A stretch of 64,000 nucleotides of DNA, taken from NCBI GenBank assembly GCA_001972305.1, contig BDDD01001966.1, positions 124,001-188,000 of the forward strand, in the 5' to 3' direction. This document shows, piece by piece, positions 54,504 through 63,861 of this stretch. A program made the position numbers and the translations under genes. Every line of letters begins with the position of its first letter. Position 1 is the stretch's first letter. The DNA comes from Cephalotus follicularis (taxonomy: Eukaryota > Streptophyta > Magnoliopsida > Oxalidales > Cephalotaceae). Under the pieces are notes generated by a model. The model was not told the origin of the DNA. It saw only the letters and a list, made by a program, of their open reading frames with translations, and made no database searches.

Positions 54504-55405
54504 ATGGCTAGAACAAAATGGGGTGGCAAAAAGAAGGGAGCCTCTTCATCTCAGCCTCCACAATCGGCTAAAAACCAGAGGCTAGATATTAGAGAGCCAT
54601 CTCCCGACCCCGCTATGCATTCGGATTCCGAATCCGAAGAGCATTCACCAATTCCTTTGAGAAGTGTCAACTTTGTGGATAAAAGGGTGATGGGAGGAAG
54701 AAACATTGATCTACAATTCTGTTCCTCCGAATTTTCCTTCGTATCTTGGTTAGAGGATCTGAATCTTATCCCTCTAGTCCAAATTTCTGATCCATTCTAT
54801 GTCAAACTTGTCAAAGAATTCTATTCAAACATTAGAATGGCTTCCAATCAAAATGAGGAATTTTCCCTCACTTCCACAGTTAAAGGACAAAGAATCTTCT
54901 TAGATTCTAGGATTCTTGCCTCCATCTTGCATATTCCACACACCGGCATTTATGTTTTTGAACATAAGAAATGGCCGGAGGTTGAGGGTTTTCACCCTAA
55001 TCACATTTTGTCAATTTTGTATCCCAACGATCCAAATGTGCATCCTAATATGGCACTAACTACGAATCGTTTGTCCATTGACCATAGACTTCTCCACTAT
55101 CTCATAGTTCATCAAATCTTACCCACCGATGGAGGGTACGCCAAGTTGTCAAGAATGCAAGTTTTCCTTATGTGGTGCATTCTTTCTAGGATTGAGTATT
55201 GTTTCCCCCTTCTTATGCTTAAAACAATGGTTAGAGCCTTTCACCAAAAGAAATCCGTTCTTCCTTTTGGCTCTATTCTCACCAAAGTCTTTTTACGCTT
55301 TCATATTCGGCTTGATGGAGAGGTTGCCACAAAATTGAAGAAGGAAGATACCTACAATAAGAGCACACTAAACCGGATGGGATGGAAGAAGCAGCAAGGA
55401 AAGGG
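54504..55405 (+). CDS. SIRE-type third ORF of element L, 3' truncated
   Basis: I choose the ATG at 54504 (MARTKWGGKKKGASSSQPP) because a basic start matches the MAPKKQKRM start of G; the frame is open for 22 codons further upstream. About 300 codons follow: FVDKRVMGGRNIDLQF, FVSWLEDLNLIPLVQI, GQRIFLDSRILASILHIP, LLHYLIVHQILPTDGGYAKL, then GEVATKLKKEDTYNKSTL and GWKK near the end. The domain resembles that of G's ORF3. No signal peptide or transmembrane anchor is evident. The C-terminal end is lost at the junction with I. The function is unknown. Confidence 0.8.
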
Positions 55406-55788
55406 TTAGTCACAATGGTTCCTTTAGGAACCCAACTTTTCTTCACTCTAGTGAAATTTGAATCATTCAATATATTTTCTTGGCAAAAACATGAAATTGA
55501 GATATGGCCATTTTTACCACAATTATTACAAGTCACATTTGTTTTTCTTTTATGCATGATGTTTCTCTTATAAAAACAATATGATGATGTATGTCTGTTT
55601 TTACCACAATGGTCACATGAAATATTTATCTTTTTCTTGAATATAGCATTTTTCTTATGATAGCATAGTGAAGATACATGTCCAAGTTTGCCACAAAAAT
55701 TACAAAAGTCATTCATATTTTTCTTAAACATGGCATTCTTTTTATGAAAGCAAGAAAGATGTATGTCCAATCTTACCACAATAGTCAC
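55400..55788 (-). pseudogene. gag/pol junction with three or more zinc knuckles (element I)
   Basis: On the minus strand three CCHC-like units, CNFCGKLGHVSSLC, CDHCGKNRHTSSYC and CNNCGKNGHISISC, are separated by basic spacers (KNAIFKKK, NIMHKRKT), followed by KKSWVPKGTIVTN, the start of SIRE-type pol. In the second unit the usual Gly before His is Arg. The segment is cut by L; codons beyond about 55405 belong to L's opposite strand. Confidence 0.8.
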
Positions 55789-55849
55789 AAGAAATCTTTA
55801 CAATTTCCTTCTTAATATGAACTTTTTCAACCTTCTCTTTTTCTATCAT

Positions 55850-56275
55850 TTATTTCCTTTCAAAGAAGTTTTGATAAAGCTTAACATTGTTCATCTCTTC
55901 ATATCCTAGTCCGGCCTTATCAAATACACACCTTTGCATACCAAAAAGATTTTCAAGCTTTTCACTACTATTAGAAAACTTTGAAAAAGTCTTCTTTAAA
56001 GCGTTTATCTCTTCCTTAAGATTTCTATTTTCCTTTTCTAGAAAAGCTACTTCATTTTCTAAAAGGTCTACTTCAATTTCTTTTGAATTATCTTCCTTAG
56101 CTAAATTAATTGATTGTAGTTCCTCATTTTCATTTACTAAAGTCTTGACTTTTTTCTTTAAATAAGCAAGCATAGAACTATATTTTTCTACAACTAAGAC
56201 AAGTTCATCGTAAGTTACCTCATCGTTTTCTTCCTCTTCTTCTTCCTCCAAAGCCATCAAAGCTAATTGAGCCAC
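55850..56275 (-). pseudogene. Coiled-coil segment of gag (element I)
   Basis: The 141 codons start MAQLALMALEEEEEEENDEV and continue with heptad-rich sequence (LAYLKKKVKTLVNENEEL, NEVAFLEKENRNLKEEIN, ALKKTFSKFSNSSEKLEN). The equivalent region in G (32476-33036) has the same architecture. Confidence 0.78.
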
Positions 56276-56284
56276 TTCTTCATT

Positions 56285-56665
56285 TTAGTCTTCATCTGAA
56301 CTGGACTCATCGCTATCATCCCATGTGGAAATCATAGCTTTCTTCTTCTTCTTCAAAAGATCCTTCTTTTTGAGTCGGGGGCAATCGCTTTTGCAGTGCC
56401 CCGGTTTGTTGCACTCAAAGCAAATGATCTCTTCTAGCTTGCTTGATTCTCCCTTTTGGTAGATCTTCTTGTTTGGCTTTCCACCAAACTTCTTCTTGCT
56501 AGCTAGGAATTTTTTTAATTTTCTTGTGATGAGGGCTAGCTCTTTATTTTCATCATCATCCTCGGAATCTTCAATTAGGGACGATTTCAATGCAACTATC
56601 TTCTTTTTCTTTTTCTCCTTCTCCTCATCATCATCGTTCTTTTGCATCGAAATCTCATGGGTCAT
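56285..56665 (-). pseudogene. gag nucleocapsid with zinc knuckle (element I)
   Basis: The frame includes a lysine-rich stretch, FLASKKKFGGKPNKKIYQKG, the CCHC knuckle CFECNKPGHCKSDC, then lysine- and acid-rich sequence ending WDDSDESSSDED. It corresponds to 33027-33263 in G. Confidence 0.83.
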
Positions 56666-56712
56666 TAATGACCCTAGAAGATCCTCTACTGGAAGGATGT
56701 TAGGTTCTTTGC

Positions 56713-57201
56713 TTATTCAATGGAGGTGACTTTTGGCATCCACGACTTTGGCAAGCGCCTAAGAATTTTTCTGACCATTTCACTATTAGAATAAGTTTGA
56801 TCCAAAGCTTGCAATGCATTAATAATATTTGTAAATCTATAAAACATAGATTTAATATATTCGTTCTCATTCATAGTGAACATTTCATAATCATGAACAA
56901 ACATGCTAATCTTAGCTTCTTTGACTTGATTTGTCCCTTCATAAGGGACCTGAAGTCTATCCCATATTTCTTTGGCAGAAATGCAAGACGAAATCCTATT
57001 GAAGTCATTTGAGTTTATAGCACAAATGATAATATATTTAGCTTTAGCATTTATTTGAACTCTTCTTCTATCATTATTATCATAAGTATTCCTAGGTTTA
57101 AGAATAACATTACCATTTTCAAGTGTGATGGTAGGAAGATTTGGACCATCAACAATGAGGTCCCACAAGTTATAATCGAGGGATTGAATAAAGATAGTCA
57201 T
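56713..57201 (-). pseudogene. gag (UBN2-type) of element I
   Basis: The 162 codons include SLDYNLWDLIVDGPN, AKEIWDRLQVPYEGTNQVKE and IINALQALDQTYSNSEMVRK, typical of copia gag. The true N-terminus (PFLDGNNYSHWKAKM) lies upstream in a shifted frame at about 57202-57290. The gene was continuous with the knuckle segment. Confidence 0.85.
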
Positions 57202-57338
57202 CTTAGCCTTCCAATGGCTATAGTTATTGCCGTCTAAGAAAGGGTTTTGAGATATTTTGTCTCTCTCCGGTGTTCATGTTCATTGTCATCATAGATCGTT
57301 AAACGCTCTAGCACTTAAGAATTATAAGCCTACTACTA

Positions 57339-57347
57339 TGATACCAA
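57339..57347 (-). other. Primer-binding site of element I (initiator tRNA-Met)
   Basis: On the minus strand TTGGTATCA follows the LTR end after one base; the match is shorter than in G. Confidence 0.78.
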
Positions 57348-57348
57348 T

Positions 57349-58501
57349 TGAATAAACGACAAGGGGGAGGGGGGGTGAATAGTAGTTTCTAATAATTTAC
57401 TTATCTTTTTTGCAAATTTAAGTTAATACTATGAACACAATGTATATATGCAATCAAAGGCAAATAAATAAAATAATTAAAGAGAGAGAGTAAGAGAGTT
57501 GCAAACACGCTTTTAGAGTTGTTCGGATTAACTCTTTCCTACGTCCACTTTTTCCAAGGATCTCCTTGAGTTTCCACTAGTCTCTGAATAAATTTGCAGG
57601 GGCTATTCGGTGCACCTTTACACTTGTTCGTGATTGACCTCAATCGCTTACAATTTTTGGGTTCACCCCCCTATTACAATCAAGGTGTACAATGAAGAAT
57701 TTGCATTTGATCTTATCCTCTCAAATGTTGGATTTCACAAGATAATAACTCTCAAATACATAAGAACAAAAATAGGCTAAGGCACAAAAAGAACTTTGAT
57801 ATGAAGCTTTGATGATCTCGGTTGGGTTCTTTGCAATTGATGTTGTTTTCTCTTTGTATATTGATCACTTGTATTCTTGTTGTTTGTTCTTCTTGTTCTC
57901 TTTGTGTTTATAGCCGTTTTTTACTAGAAAGATCCGTTGGTTGGGTCTTGGGACTTGTTGCTTCAAAGATGACGCATTAAAAATCTGCCAGAAATTGTCT
58001 CCAGTACACAAAGCATCGACGGTGTTCTTCAAAGCATCGGCGCTTATATGACCGTTGGAAGTTTGAATTTGAATCTTTTCTCTAAGCGCTGGCGGTCTTG
58101 AATTTTTGGGTCAACGGTTGTCCTTAAAGCGCTGATGGTTTGCATTGAGCGTTGACGTTTTAGGCAATTTTGATTGGCCCAAAAAACCCTGTTTTTAACC
58201 GCTTATGTAACCCTCTTAAGCGCTGGCGCTTAGACTCAAAGGGCTGATGCCTTCCTAAGAGCGTCGACGGTTGGACAGTTTCTTCATTGCTTGTAATGCT
58301 CCAACTGTTGGCGCTAATTTCGCAGCTTTCGAAGGTTCCTTTAAATGCTGACGCTTACTTTTAAAGCGTTGATGCTTTAACCTGTAATTCCAATTTTCTG
58401 GTTTGTTTTGCAACATTCTTTCTTTTCTTTCACATAAAGAAACTTTATTAAAATACAAATTTGTTATCATCAAAACTAGGATTGAGACATAAATGTCAAC
58501 A
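57349..58501 (-). repeat. 5' LTR of element I (1153 bp)
   Basis: On the minus strand it runs from TGTTGACATTTATGTC to TTGTCGTTTATTCA. It contains the motif array at 58010-58380, upstream of a TATAAA sequence near 57906-57911. Confidence 0.92.
58010..58380 (-). promoter_or_regulatory. AAGCGTCGACG-type motif array in I 5' LTR
   Basis: About fourteen copies match the array at 48600-48975, with many differences at CpG positions (for example AAGCATCGGCGCTT here against AAGCGTAGCCGCTT there). Confidence 0.72.
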
Positions 58502-58790
58502 CGTTGGTTGGATGCTGTGTACAGTACTTCCGGTTTACTTGTTTTATAATGTTGTTGGATAATGTATTTTGGATCACGCTCCGTGTTGTGGGCCTTTAAC
58601 TATGACAGACATGTACTTGGAACGTGTAGTATGGGATGCACGTTACATGTTTTTCAGCTTATGCGTTTTAATGCCTCCGCAACTGATATCATGTTTGAAA
58701 AGTTTAAATTCTTGGTATTTTGCATAAGCTGAATCTTTTATGTTAATTGCCTTTACCATATCCCCGGTTAGTGGAAATCGGGGTGTGACA

Positions 58791-60016
58791 GTAAATAACA
58801 TACAAAAAATAGTGAAGTTTGGTAGGCTATGAAATTGGGCATTTTAAGCACATTGGGCCGGCCACTCTTTTTCAATTAGAAGCCTCAATTTTGGCCTACA
58901 ATGGGATAGTAAATCCCATGCCCAACAAGCCCTAATTCCATCAGCTATTTCCACCAATAAATGCCCACTGCATCTACTAGTTAAAACAATCAACCCTTTG
59001 CTCAGAACATTTCATTATGGTGATGCATGGAAACACTTCTAAAGAGGTGACATATGTCAAGCAAACAAAATGATCACTTGCAAAGTAACATCTCCCAGAT
59101 GCTAACCTCTCACTAAATGTCATGCATCCCACACACGTCAACTTGTTCCAAAATCAGGTGGGACCCGAAATTCTGGTTGGATTACGGTACGATGACATAT
59201 TTCCCAGAATATCCCATGATTGTGGTACAACCATTCTAATAGTCCCCAACTATCAAAATAGCCCCTGTATGATTCCCAATAATCCCCCGGATCAATGGAC
59301 CAAAGTTCCATGTATATCATCCGTTACCCGGTCAACTAGTAGTTTATCTAGTGATTGATTTATGGGTCATGTATCCCTCGTCATTCTTGGCTCCGACCAT
59401 GGCCTAGGGTTTGGATCAATGTCAATCCTAGGTAAAACCGCGATAACTATAATTCTATGAACGCATTGAGATTATCGGCAGACCTCACCGTAAACCTCTT
59501 TTCCATTATACCAATGCACGGCCATGACTTTAAGTCCGCAACTGTCAAACATATTAAAGAGCCTGTCACCCTCAATACGGGTGTGACGATCCTCTGTTGC
59601 GCACTCATCCATACAACTCAATGCAGCCCCCACAAGGCCCAAAGACAACCTTTTTGCCAGCTCGTGTCTAGAGCTGGGGAAGGCAGAAATCAATGCCAAG
59701 CAGTTATAACACAATGCATGCCAGCTGCCCAAGTCTAAGGAAACAACATAGGTCACGTATGGCCTACTAGTCACTAGTCACTATTCACTATACACTACCG
59801 AGACTATAGGAATCCTATTGAAAAAGGTATTGACCATCCAAATAGGTTTCCTATGGTGGGTCGGTTCGGTGTCATGGCTTCCAGCACGCACCCCGCATTA
59901 GCTTTAGGGTAAACCCAAATGGAAATAAGAGGATCCACCCTCCACTGACCCAGGAGTAATCATAACACGAAAAATCTGTCTGACTAATCAATTTCCCTAA
60001 GAACGTGAACCTATGA
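58791..60016 (+). other. Unassigned interval between D and K
   Basis: About 1.2 kb without LTR ends, primer-binding sites, GTCGAC arrays or recognisable protein domains. Two short open frames (59122-59358, 59457-59738) have no recognisable motif. It is the only stretch here that may be original chromosomal DNA into which D was inserted; GTAAA at 58791-58795 would then be one copy of D's target duplication. Confidence 0.5.
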
Positions 60017-60699
60017 TGTCACACCCCATTTTCAGGAAACAATAGATATGGTAAAGGCAGTTAACATTTAAGATTCAGCTTATGCAAATACCATCAAATT
60101 TAAACTTTTTCAAACATGATATCGGTTGCGGAAGCATTAAAACTCATAAGCTGAAAAGCACATAACGTGCATTCCATACTACATGTTACCAAATACATGT
60201 CTATCATAGTTAAAAGCCCATAAAATGGAGCGTGATCCAAAATACATTATCCAGAAATATTAGGAAACAAGTAAACCGGAAGTACGGTACACACACCCAT
60301 CCAATACATGACCAGTTTAACAAAATCCCAAAAGGACATAAACCCAAGTAAAAACTTTATTAAATCATGGACTTCATCCATGCTGGTTCCCAAACCCAAT
60401 CCACTGCATCAATCTGTAAAGTAGGGGGTTAGCCTTGTCCTCACTCGGCTAAGTCATAAGAGTAAGTCGGGATTAACTTTACATGCATGTCATGAGATGT
60501 ATGCATAGTGATGCAGTACAGTAAAAATACCAGTTTATATATATATATATATCTGTGAAAAAAATATATAAGTTAGCAGTATAGTAAAATAACAGTGGAG
60601 ATATATATATATATATATATGTATGAAAAAATATATATGCATCAACAGTACAGTAACAACCCGCCCAGGGCTACATCAACCAAGCTCAGTAGCATTCGC
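60017..60699 (-). repeat. K: D-type LTR fragment in reverse orientation, cut by J
   Basis: From TGTCACACCCC it aligns in reverse with the 3' part of D's LTR (conserved CTAACCCCCTAC block near 60424-60435, TATATA repeats near 60535-60620). No primer-binding site lies to its left, so it is a solo LTR or the 3' LTR of an element continuing beyond J to the right of the window. Confidence 0.85.
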
Positions 60700-60872
60700 T
60701 GTAACGCCCGTAATTTTCACGTATTGTAATTTCACAATGTAAATGTACTTTATTTGTGGAATTAATAAAAGGATGAATCTTCCGAATTTGATGATGTTTT
60801 CCCAACTACGATGGTGTTGATTTTAAGTTAATAATGTACTTAGAAGCGTCATTACTTGGTAAATTTACTGGA

Positions 60873-60980
60873 GGCATTCGACTGGCACAGAAGACCAACC
60901 GACTGGATGGCTGCGTGTGGAAGCAGTCGACTGGTGGGACGAACCAGTCGACTGGCCAACTGTCGTGACACTTGGCAACA
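60873..60980 (+). promoter_or_regulatory. CAGTCGACTG motif array (U3) in J LTR
   Basis: Five copies occur, including two perfect palindromes CAGTCGACTG (60924-60933 and about 60945-60954) and the variants ATTCGACTGG and ACCGACTGG. It lies about 290 bases upstream of CATAAAA near 61265. Confidence 0.72.
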
Positions 60981-61506
60981 GACTGCCAGGCGAACAACAG
61001 ACTGCCAGGGAAAGGCAGCCAAGTAGATCTTGCTCTGTTTTAATTGCATGTGATGAGATCACATGCAACCACTGAGAAGGAATCTTGCAGGCACCATCTG
61101 ATGATGGATGAAACGTGTATGCCATGCACATGACTACTAGAACATGCAGAAACTGAGGGGAAGGGGTGGAATGACATGTGTGTGTGCATGCAAGTGTTAG
61201 AAGGGAGGATGGCATTTAGTGCCATGTGAGGGAGCTAGGGGGAAGGGAAGAGAGAAAGTTTCTGCATAAAACGTCTCCCCTCACTTCTCTCGTCCAGACA
61301 CTGAAAGACCAAGGAACCAGGGAAATTGTGAGTGAAATAGTGAGAAATTGAGAGAGGAAATAGTAAGAATTGAGAGGATTACTCATTGTCAAGCTTGGAG
61401 CTCGGTTGGAACCTACTGGACTGTCCTTGGAGCTACTGGGAGGCTCAAAGATACTGGAAAGGAGACATAAAGAGGTGGACTTCCGATTTCTAACTTGAAA
61501 TCAAAG

Positions 61507-62860
61507 GTAGGGGAAAATAGTAGAGAATTCTATGCATGCATTTTGAGTTTAAGTGTAATGATGTTATAAATGGATGGTGTAGTTGTTGGATGTGGATTTC
61601 TGTGTTGATGTTGTGGTTACTGTTAATGACTAACCTGACATGCACACTGAATTTTGAATGGAGTTATGGATTGGTTTTCATGCAATACCATGTTTGGATA
61701 TCATCTAAATTATGAATGAAAACGGAGAATAATGCATGAACTGAGTTGTGTTTTAGACCATAATATGATTATTGTTGATATTCTGAGGTCTGTATACGTG
61801 TGGATAAGTTTCAATTGCTTGTTGAATGGATTTAGAAGTGAATTACTGGTACTGTCCAGCCCAGAACAGCCGACTGTTTAAGTAAAACAGTCAACTACTC
61901 GATCATCCAGTCGACTGTCATGTAAGAACAGTCGACTGTGCATGTTTTTTTACCCAGAACAGTCGACTGTCGAAGGAAGACAGCCGACTGCTGAATGCTC
62001 GTGATGAACAAGCCTACTGTTATGGAAAAACAGTCGACTGTTACTGCAAAAACTAGACCTTTAGAGAAGGTGATAGGCCTAGGTTAATTACCAACAACCC
62101 TAGGTGCATTCTGAGCATATGTTTGCCCTGCATTTGAACTACTACTGTACTGTGGATTGCATTATGGTTGATTTCTAAAAAGTATTAACCATCTTGGAAA
62201 ACTTGCATGATTACTAAAATCATTATCTTGCAAAAATATGTATTTGTCAACATATGATTTTATATATTTTCGAAATAACTGGGGAAGTAATTCCAAATAC
62301 GGAGAAATGTTTTAAAGGATTGATTACACAATCAATTGTGTTGTTTTAAGTTTTATAACTTATCACAACGTGTGAACGGAGTAATATATTTTAAACAAAT
62401 ATATTTGATCAAGTAATTATATTTATTTCTTGACTTGTACTGTGCAATGCTTGTGCCTGTTGATTACTCAGCCGTTATGCTAGTAACTTGCTTTTGGTGT
62501 AGCCGCCGTGCTAAGCAACATACGGAGCACTTGCTCCAAAATTGTTCGCAAACGGGGATGGGGTAAGAGTGCATGACGTTGGGGCGAAGAGGTGGCGACG
62601 GTTATGACGACTGGTTTGTCTGGTTCCTTTTGGGACATATTTACTGCTTGTGTTGATATAACTTATGAGGTCATACTTGTACTGTGAATATGCATACATT
62701 TTTATATGTATATACGGAGATATAATTATTGTGAAAATTACATGTCATACTGCATCACTATGCATTCATTCATGATACGCATTACCTTGACCTTGAACTG
62801 TGTACATAAACTTTTCTACATAGCCGAGTGAGGACAAAGGCTAACCCCCTACTGTAACAG
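61507..62860 (+). other. Putative leader intron in J LTR
   Basis: Bounded by the same donor-like and acceptor-like modules as in A, B, D and F, it contains the second CAGTCGACTG array. This is inference only. Confidence 0.42.
61860..62050 (+). promoter_or_regulatory. CAGTCGACTG motif array (second array) in J LTR
   Basis: Eight copies occur (CAGCCGACTG, CAGTCAACTA, CAGTCGACTG four times, CAGCCGACTG, AGCCTACTG), at the place where F carries GACATCGACGTC-type motifs. Confidence 0.74.
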
Positions 62861-63344
62861 ATTGATGGAGTGGGTTTTGATATGGAGCACAAAAGGAGAC
62901 TTAAGGAGAAGACTAAGCTATTTCTCTTATTTTATGTACTGAGTAAATGAACAATGACTATGTAACTGGATTATTGTAATGTGGGTATTTATTATCTCGT
63001 TTTGTATCTTATCACGCTCCGTTTTGGGCGATCAACTATGATGTTGGGTTTTATATAAACTTGTTGGGCATCACGTAGTATGGGATGCGTGGTGCATCTT
63101 TTTTCAACTTATATCATGTTATTGCTTCCGCTACTGAAGTTTTTGTTTTTACGATATCGCATAAGCTGAATTATGTTGCGTTGATTGCCTTATCGCTTTA
63201 ATGTTGTCTTAATGTTGGAAACGGGGGCGTGACAACGTGGTGTCAGAGCATATTCTATATATGCTTATCTAGGATACTTTCCTTGGCAATCAATAAATTA
63301 TTTCCTAAAGTCGTGACTAACCGTCATCCTTCTTATAGGAACAA

Positions 63345-63861
63345 ATGGATCGGAGGAGAACACGTGGTAGGGCTAGAGCTGTTGGAGCCAATGCCCCCGA
63401 GGAAGCGAATATGCCGCAAGGAGTGAATGTCCCCCAAGATGATAGGGACCCGATGACCTGGATTGCGGATTACTTCCAGCAACAGATGGCCTTTAACATG
63501 GCTAATGCGGAGGAGATGCGCCAGTACTACGCGCAAGCTCGGCCGCAACATAGAGCTCCCGATCACTGCCCGGGAGAGGATAGTAGTCAGTTTGGAAGGG
63601 ACATCAAAAGGTTTATGAGACAGAATCCACCCAGCTTCCGGGGAGAGCTTGATGCTACGATTGCTGAAAGATGGCTTCAAGACTTCGAGAAGATTTTTGA
63701 AGTGATGGATTGTACCGATACTCAGAAGCTGAAGTTTGCTGTGTACCATCTATGGGGAGAGGCCACTCACTGGTGGGAGATGGTCAAAGCGAAGTGGGAG
63801 TCAGTTGGACTCGATGCTACATGGGAGAGATTCCAGATAGAGTTCCTAGCTTCTTGTTTCA
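63345..63861 (+). pseudogene. gag of element J, 3' truncated
   Basis: The frame starts MDRRRTRGRARAVGANAPEE and continues [58 protein letters not shown] and LWGEATHWWEMVKAKWESVG. It runs intact to EFLASCF, where the sequence changes to an LTR tail. It is the best-preserved gag N-terminus of this group here and shows what A, B and F have lost. Confidence 0.87.

Larger units (their letters stand above)
51573..55405 (+). mobile_element. Element L: truncated Ty1/SIRE element, inverted within I
   Basis: On the plus strand L has a 5' LTR start (TGTTGACTATTTAG), lacks gag and integrase, continues with RT, RNase H and the first part of ORF3, and then stops at a junction with I near 55405. There is no 3' LTR. 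It belongs to the same lineage as I: the promoter-distal part of its LTR aligns with I's LTR in reverse orientation. Its motif array is of a different version. Its extent is inferred from where I's minus-strand reading stops and resumes. Confidence 0.78.
47955..58501 (-). mobile_element. Element I: Ty1/copia SIRE-type element with L nested inside
   Basis: Two LTRs (47955-49100 and 57349-58501) flank a minus-strand internal region with gag, zinc knuckles, integrase and an ORF3 end. Perfect CGTTG target duplications flank it (47950-47954 and 58502-58506). RT and RNase H of I itself are absent: integrase is joined directly to the ORF3 C-terminal part. L interrupts it at 51573-55405 in the opposite direction. 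Confidence 0.92.
21216..58790 (+). mobile_element. Element D: oldest visible Ty3/gypsy host element, split by F and I
   Basis: D reads on the plus strand as protease and RT start (21216-22001), the remainder of RT, RNase H and integrase (42730-45450), polypurine tract and 3' LTR (45496-47954 and 58507-58790). Removing F joins LRELK to LQDLIDKG in a continuous RT reading. Removing I joins the LTR at its CGTTG duplication. The 5' LTR and gag lie beyond C, outside the window. It belongs to the same chromovirus-like group as A and F. Confidence 0.88.
45496..58790 (+). repeat. 3' LTR of element D, interrupted by element I
   Basis: Pieces 45496-47954 and 58507-58790 join at the CGTTG duplication to give an LTR of about 2.74 kb with ends TGTAACGCTCGG and GGGTGTGACA. 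It contains a U3 motif array (45690-45850), TATAAAA (46120-46126), donor-like (46369) and acceptor-like (47843) sites, a second motif array (46613-46870) and short TATATA-rich repeats near 47605-47725. K (60017-60699) is a reverse-oriented copy of its 3' part. Confidence 0.9.
60700..63234 (+). repeat. 5' LTR of element J (2535 bp)
   Basis: It runs from TGTAACGCCCGTAATTTTC to GGCGTGACA. Its start aligns with A's LTR and its second half with F's LTR, but its motif arrays are of the CAGTCGACTG version (60873-60980 and 61860-62050). Donor-like AAAG/GTAGGGG lies at 61507 and acceptor-like CTAACCCCCTACTGTAACAG ends at 62860. Confidence 0.92.
60700..63861 (+). mobile_element. Element J: Ty3/gypsy element, 5' LTR and gag only
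   Basis: J comprises a complete 5' LTR (60700-63234), primer-binding site (63238-63249, TGGTGTCAGAGC with one change), leader and the first 172 codons of gag, then an abrupt junction to another LTR tail at about 63862. It is inserted in K; TTCGC (60695-60699) would be its left target duplication. Confidence 0.87.

Noticed and set aside
51573-55405. The plus-strand segment as an inversion of I's own missing RT-ORF3
   Set aside because: It begins with a complete LTR start of a different motif version, and its ORF3 overlaps I's remaining ORF3 in content but with strongly diverged residues, so it is a separate element.
59122-59738. Short frames in the unassigned interval as host genes
   Set aside because: No recognisable domain, no conserved start context and short length; overlapping frames exist on the other strand.
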